A stretch of 64,000 nucleotides of DNA from Brucella anthropi_A (GTDB lineage Bacteria > Pseudomonadota > Alphaproteobacteria > Rhizobiales > Rhizobiaceae): positions 1 to 64,000 of the forward strand of contig NZ_LQBD01000013.1 in NCBI RefSeq assembly GCF_046630315.1, given 5' to 3'. Numbering within the stretch: the stretch's first letter is position 1; every line of letters begins with the position of its first letter. The notes beneath the pieces are model-generated. The model was given only the letters and a program-made list of their open reading frames with translations, searched no databases and was not told where the DNA came from. A program made the position numbers and the translations under genes. Shown piece by piece: positions 61,235 to 64,000 of the stretch.

Positions 61235-61334
61235 AGCACATTTCGATCTGATAAATCAGATCGGCGCTCTAATGGTTTGTTTTGAACCGCGCATCTTGTC
61301 CGAAAACCGTTTCACACTTTCCGGGATGCGCTCT
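61233..61334. repeat. Intergenic mosaic (RIME-like) repeat
   Basis: The block begins AGAGCACATTTCGATCTG and ends ...GGGATGCGCTCT. It contains a perfect hairpin CGATCTGAT-AA-ATCAGATCG (61244-61263) and the stretch TCCGAAAACCGTTTCACACT, which is a hallmark of palindromic intergenic repeats found many times in Rhizobiales genomes. It lies between the ATPase stop and the permease start and ends 17 bp before the permease start. A role in mRNA folding is possible. Confidence 0.7.
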
Positions 61335-61350
61335 CATCGGAGAAAACGAT

Positions 61351-62238
61351 ATGACAACCCAAACTCTCTCCGCGTCAGCAAATTTGCAGGCCAATGCAAG
61401 CGGTGACGAACTTGCACGCACCGAAGCAAAGTTTCGCGCCGATATGCGCCGCCGCCGCACGGTGGTCATCCTCGTGCGCCTGGCCATTCTCGTCGCCGTT
61501 CTGGGCGGTTGGGAACTGGGTGCGCGCACCGGCCTGATCGATCCATTCTTCTTCGCAAGTCCCTCCGGCATTGCCGACCAGATATGGATATGGATCACGG
61601 AAGGCACCTCACAGGGGCCGCTTTCCGAACAGATCATCGTCACGCTTGAGGAAACCGCGCTCGGCTTCCTGATCGGCGCGGTGGGCGGCGTCATCTGCGG
61701 CATCCTGCTTGGCCGCAACAAGTTCCTCGCCGACGTGTTCTCGATCTATATCAAGATCGCCAATTCCATCCCGCGCGTCGTGCTGGGTTCGATCTTCATC
61801 ATCGCGCTCGGCCTTGGCATGGCCTCCAAGGTGGCGCTCGCCGTCGTCATGGTGTTCTTCGTGGTCTTCGCCAATGCGTTTCAGGGCGTGCGCGAAGCCG
61901 ACCGCGCGCTGATTGCCAATGCGCAGATTTTGGGTGCATCGCGATCGCAGATCACACGCACCGTCATCGTGCCGTCGGCCATGAGCTGGATTCTGGCAAG
62001 CCTTCATGTGAGCTTCGGTTTCGCGCTCGTCGGCGCGGTCGTCGGCGAGTTTCTCGGTGCCAAGAAGGGCGTCGGCCTGATGATTTCAACGGCACAGGGC
62101 ACGTTCAATGCCAATGGCGTCTTTGCAGCCATGGTCATTCTGGCGGTTCTGGCGCTTGTGGTGGAATACGTCATCACACTGGTCGAAAACCATTTGGTGA
62201 AATGGCGTCCGCAGGCGCTTTCCGAACAGGGAAGCTGA
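61351..62238 (+). CDS. ABC transporter permease, SsuC/TauC type
   Basis: This 295-residue inner-membrane permease has about six membrane segments after a hydrophilic N terminus of about 45 residues. The EAA-like loop NAQILGASRSQITRTVIVPS sits near residue 200. The ATG follows CGGAGAAAACG. It completes the importer with the two preceding gene products and converges with the sensor kinase gene, 22 bp away. Confidence 0.92.
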   Translation: MTTQTLSASANLQANASGDELARTEAKFRADMRRRRTVVILVRLAILVAVLGGWELGARTGLIDPFFFASPSGIADQIWIWITEGTSQGPLSEQIIVTLEETALGFLIGAVGGVICGILLGRNKFLADVFSIYIKIANSIPRVVLGSIFIIALGLGMASKVALAVVMVFFVVFANAFQGVREADRALIANAQILGASRSQITRTVIVPSAMSWILASLHVSFGFALVGAVVGEFLGAKKGVGLMISTAQGTFNANGVFAAMVILAVLALVVEYVITLVENHLVKWRPQALSEQGS

Positions 62239-62260
62239 TAGCCGGGTAAAGCCAATTGCG

Positions 62261-63649
62261 TCAGGCGGCGGGCAGGGTGACAGTCACCGTAAGCCCGCCG
62301 CCTTTCGTTTGCGAAAGCGCGACATGGCCGCCCGCCGCATCCGCGACCTCGCGCACGATGGCAAGGCCGAGCCCGCTTCCATCCGCGACCGTGCCCGGCA
62401 CACGATAGAAACGTTCGAAAACATGTTCATATTCGCTCATCGGGATGCCGGGCCCATTGTCCTCGACCCGGATATGGATTACCTGCCCATCCCGATCGAC
62501 CGCAAGTGTTACCCTGCCGCCTTCGGGCGTATAGGTGAGGGCGTTATCGACCAGATTGACGATCATCTCGCGCAGCATCGTGCCATCACCGGAAATGACG
62601 GCTTTCGGCACTTCGAGCTCGAAGCCGAGATCGATCCTGCGGGCGAATGCCTTGCCTGCGAGGCTTTCCAGAATTTGCTGTCCTGCTTCGGCAAGATCGA
62701 CACGGTCGGCGCGCGGGCGCCTGCTGCCCGGTTCGGCACGCGACAGCGTCAGCAATTGTCCGGCCAGCCTGGATAGCTGCATGGCCGTGTTCTTGATGCC
62801 TGCCAGAACGTCCCTGCGGTCGTGTTCATCGGTTGCCCGTTCAGCGAAGCTGGCCTGTGTGGAGAGCGTGGCAAGCGGCGTGCGCAACTGATGGGCCGCA
62901 TTCTGGATGAAACGGTGCTGTGCCGACATTTGCCTGCGCACGCGTTCCATATATTGGTTCAGCGCCGTGACGAGCGGTCGAAGTTCGCTCTGGACCGTCT
63001 GCGGATCGAAAGGCTCCAGCTCGGAAGTGCGATTGCGGACTTCATTGCGAAGCCGGATCAGCGGACGCAACACAAAGCGCAGGCCCAACAGCGACAGGGC
63101 GCCGGCCACGACGATGAGCAGCGATTGCTCCAGCACGGAGTTCAGCCACAGGTCCCGCTGCATGGCTGTATAGCCTGCAAGCGTGACACCCACGACCACA
63201 TCGACCGCCTGCGGCAGATCGGGCGGTGCGGCAACGGGGTGGCGCAGGACGACCAGACGCAAGGGATGATTGCGATAGGTGCCCTTATAATGGAGCGGGT
63301 CGTAATTGGCGATCTCGGCCGGTTTCGGCAAATCGGGAAATCCCGCCAGCAGATGCCCGTCGGACGTCTCGACGCGATAATAGACCCGGTCGCCATATCC
63401 CGTTGAAAACATCTCCAGCGCCACCGGCGGAATGACGGCATCGATGGCATTGTGTGAAGCGGCGGTTGCTTCGCCGATGGCGCGGGCGGAAGCCGTCAGC
63501 ATCCGGTCGGACACGATGCCGGCCATGTTTTCCGAGGCGCGCCATGCGGTCCACAGATTGATCCCGGCGACAACGAGCAGCGGGATCACGATCCACGACA
63601 CAAGTTGTGCGCGCAGGCTTCGGGAAAGGCGGGGAAACAGCCGTGTCAT
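62261..63649 (-). CDS. TctE-like sensor histidine kinase
   Basis: This 462-residue kinase has membrane segments at about 15-33 and 180-200 around a periplasmic domain of about 145 residues that resembles the TctE N-terminal region. The H-box HRFIQNAAHQLRTPLATLST, N-box NLVDNALTYTPEGG and G-box VEDNGPGIPMSEYEHVFERF follow. TctE homologues sense tricarboxylates. It lies 1 bp from its response regulator gene. A link to the convergent ABC importer is possible but not shown by the sequence. Confidence 0.9.
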   Translation of the reverse strand: MTRLFPRLSRSLRAQLVSWIVIPLLVVAGINLWTAWRASENMAGIVSDRMLTASARAIGEATAASHNAIDAVIPPVALEMFSTGYGDRVYYRVETSDGHLLAGFPDLPKPAEIANYDPLHYKGTYRNHPLRLVVLRHPVAAPPDLPQAVDVVVGVTLAGYTAMQRDLWLNSVLEQSLLIVVAGALSLLGLRFVLRPLIRLRNEVRNRTSELEPFDPQTVQSELRPLVTALNQYMERVRRQMSAQHRFIQNAAHQLRTPLATLSTQASFAERATDEHDRRDVLAGIKNTAMQLSRLAGQLLTLSRAEPGSRRPRADRVDLAEAGQQILESLAGKAFARRIDLGFELEVPKAVISGDGTMLREMIVNLVDNALTYTPEGGRVTLAVDRDGQVIHIRVEDNGPGIPMSEYEHVFERFYRVPGTVADGSGLGLAIVREVADAAGGHVALSQTKGGGLTVTVTLPAA

Positions 63650-63650
63650 C

Positions 63651-64000
63651 TCAAATCGCTTCGCGCAGCAGATAGCCGAGCCCGCGCAAGGTCACGATTT
63701 CGGCCTTGCTGCCTTCCAGTTTTTTGCGCAGACGATGGATGTAGATCTCAATGGCGTTTTCGTCGGTCTCGCTGTCGAAATCATAGATGCCCTGAACGAG
63801 CGCCGATTTGCTGACGGTGGTTCCGATCCGCCTGAGAAGCTGTTCCAGAACCGCATGTTCCTTAGGCGCCAGTGACAGCGGGTCATCGCAGAGGGAGAAA
63901 AGCCGGGTGTTGGTGTCGAAACGCAGCAGGCCGCAGCTCACCACCGGGGCGGTCTTCTGGCTCGCGCGGCGCAAATGCGCGCGGATGCGCGCTTCCAGTT
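63651..64000 (-). CDS. OmpR-family response regulator, TctD-like (partial)
   Basis: Only the C-terminal part (about 116 codons) is inside the window; the gene runs off the right edge. It includes the linker EARIRAHLRRASQK and the winged-helix DNA-binding domain (LAPKEHAVLEQLLRRIGTTV, ENAIEIYIHRLRKKLEG, LRGLGYLL). It is the partner of the adjacent TctE-like kinase. The receiver domain is not visible here. Confidence 0.88.
   Translation of the reverse strand, partial: LEARIRAHLRRASQKTAPVVSCGLLRFDTNTRLFSLCDDPLSLAPKEHAVLEQLLRRIGTTVSKSALVQGIYDFDSETDENAIEIYIHRLRKKLEGSKAEIVTLRGLGYLLREAI

Noticed and set aside
1..64000. CRISPR arrays, tRNA or rRNA genes, insertion sequences, prophage
   Set aside because: No regularly spaced direct repeats, no cloverleaf or rRNA signature, no transposase or integrase was seen anywhere in the window.

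Overview
The window reads as a chromosomal segment of an alphaproteobacterium of the order Rhizobiales, most likely the Brucella/Ochrobactrum group. The reasons are the moderately high G+C, dense operons with ATGA start/stop overlaps, a sigma-54 DctB/DctD/DctA unit, a TauR-type taurine cluster, an LdtR/ExpG-like MarR regulator and a Rhizobiales-type intergenic mosaic repeat. The taxon is an inference from gene content; no rRNA or tRNA gene lies in the window.

Layout. (1) 0.1-14.5 kb: a surface-polysaccharide locus. A type I ABC exporter and its HlyD-type adaptor run leftwards. A MarR-type regulator, a GT4 glycosyltransferase, an unrecognised 503-residue protein, a fused GT2-GT4 glycosyltransferase, two tandem pyruvyltransferase-like proteins, a secreted glycoside-hydrolase-like protein and an SGNH-like protein run rightwards. 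The set resembles the Sinorhizobium galactoglucan (EPS II, exp/wg) locus. An AT-rich palindromic motif is shared by two of its promoters. (2) 14.6-15.5 kb: two small genes. (3) 15.7-23.4 kb: a carbohydrate ABC importer with a sugar isomerase, a Gfo/Idh/MocA dehydrogenase and a convergent LacI regulator; two matching operators precede the importer. (4) 23.8-28 kb: an EnvZ/OmpR-type two-component pair, two small exported proteins, a DUF488 protein and a glutathione S-transferase. (5) 28-32.8 kb: dctD-dctB and divergent dctA, with a perfect sigma-54 promoter and two upstream activator sites. (6) 32.8-38.7 kb: a type II NADH dehydrogenase, a MarR regulator with a DUF899 and a VOC protein, metA behind a structured S-box-like leader, and a GH25 lipoprotein. 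(7) 38.8-41 kb: a MocR regulator divergent from an FMN split-barrel protein. (8) 41-46.4 kb: an Lrp regulator divergent from a polar amino-acid ABC importer that ends in a RocB-like M20 hydrolase. (9) 46.4-55.8 kb: taurine uptake and dissimilation (tauA, tauB, tauC, tauX, tauY, xsc, pta) with divergent tauR. (10) 56-59 kb: a long coiled-coil OmpA-family protein and a pair of small paralogues. (11) 59.2-64 kb: an SsuABC/NMT1-type importer of unknown substrate followed by a TctE/TctD-like two-component pair cut by the window edge.

Together this is an accessory-metabolism region: several self-contained uptake-plus-catabolism modules, each with a local regulator, next to an exopolysaccharide locus. 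The most novel-looking material is the polysaccharide locus (unknown 503-residue protein, paired pyruvyltransferases, no visible Wzx/Wzy), the shared operator motif, the metA leader, the small membrane ORF at 14.66 kb and the small paralogous pair at 58.2-58.9 kb. No CRISPR array, phage or insertion sequence was seen.
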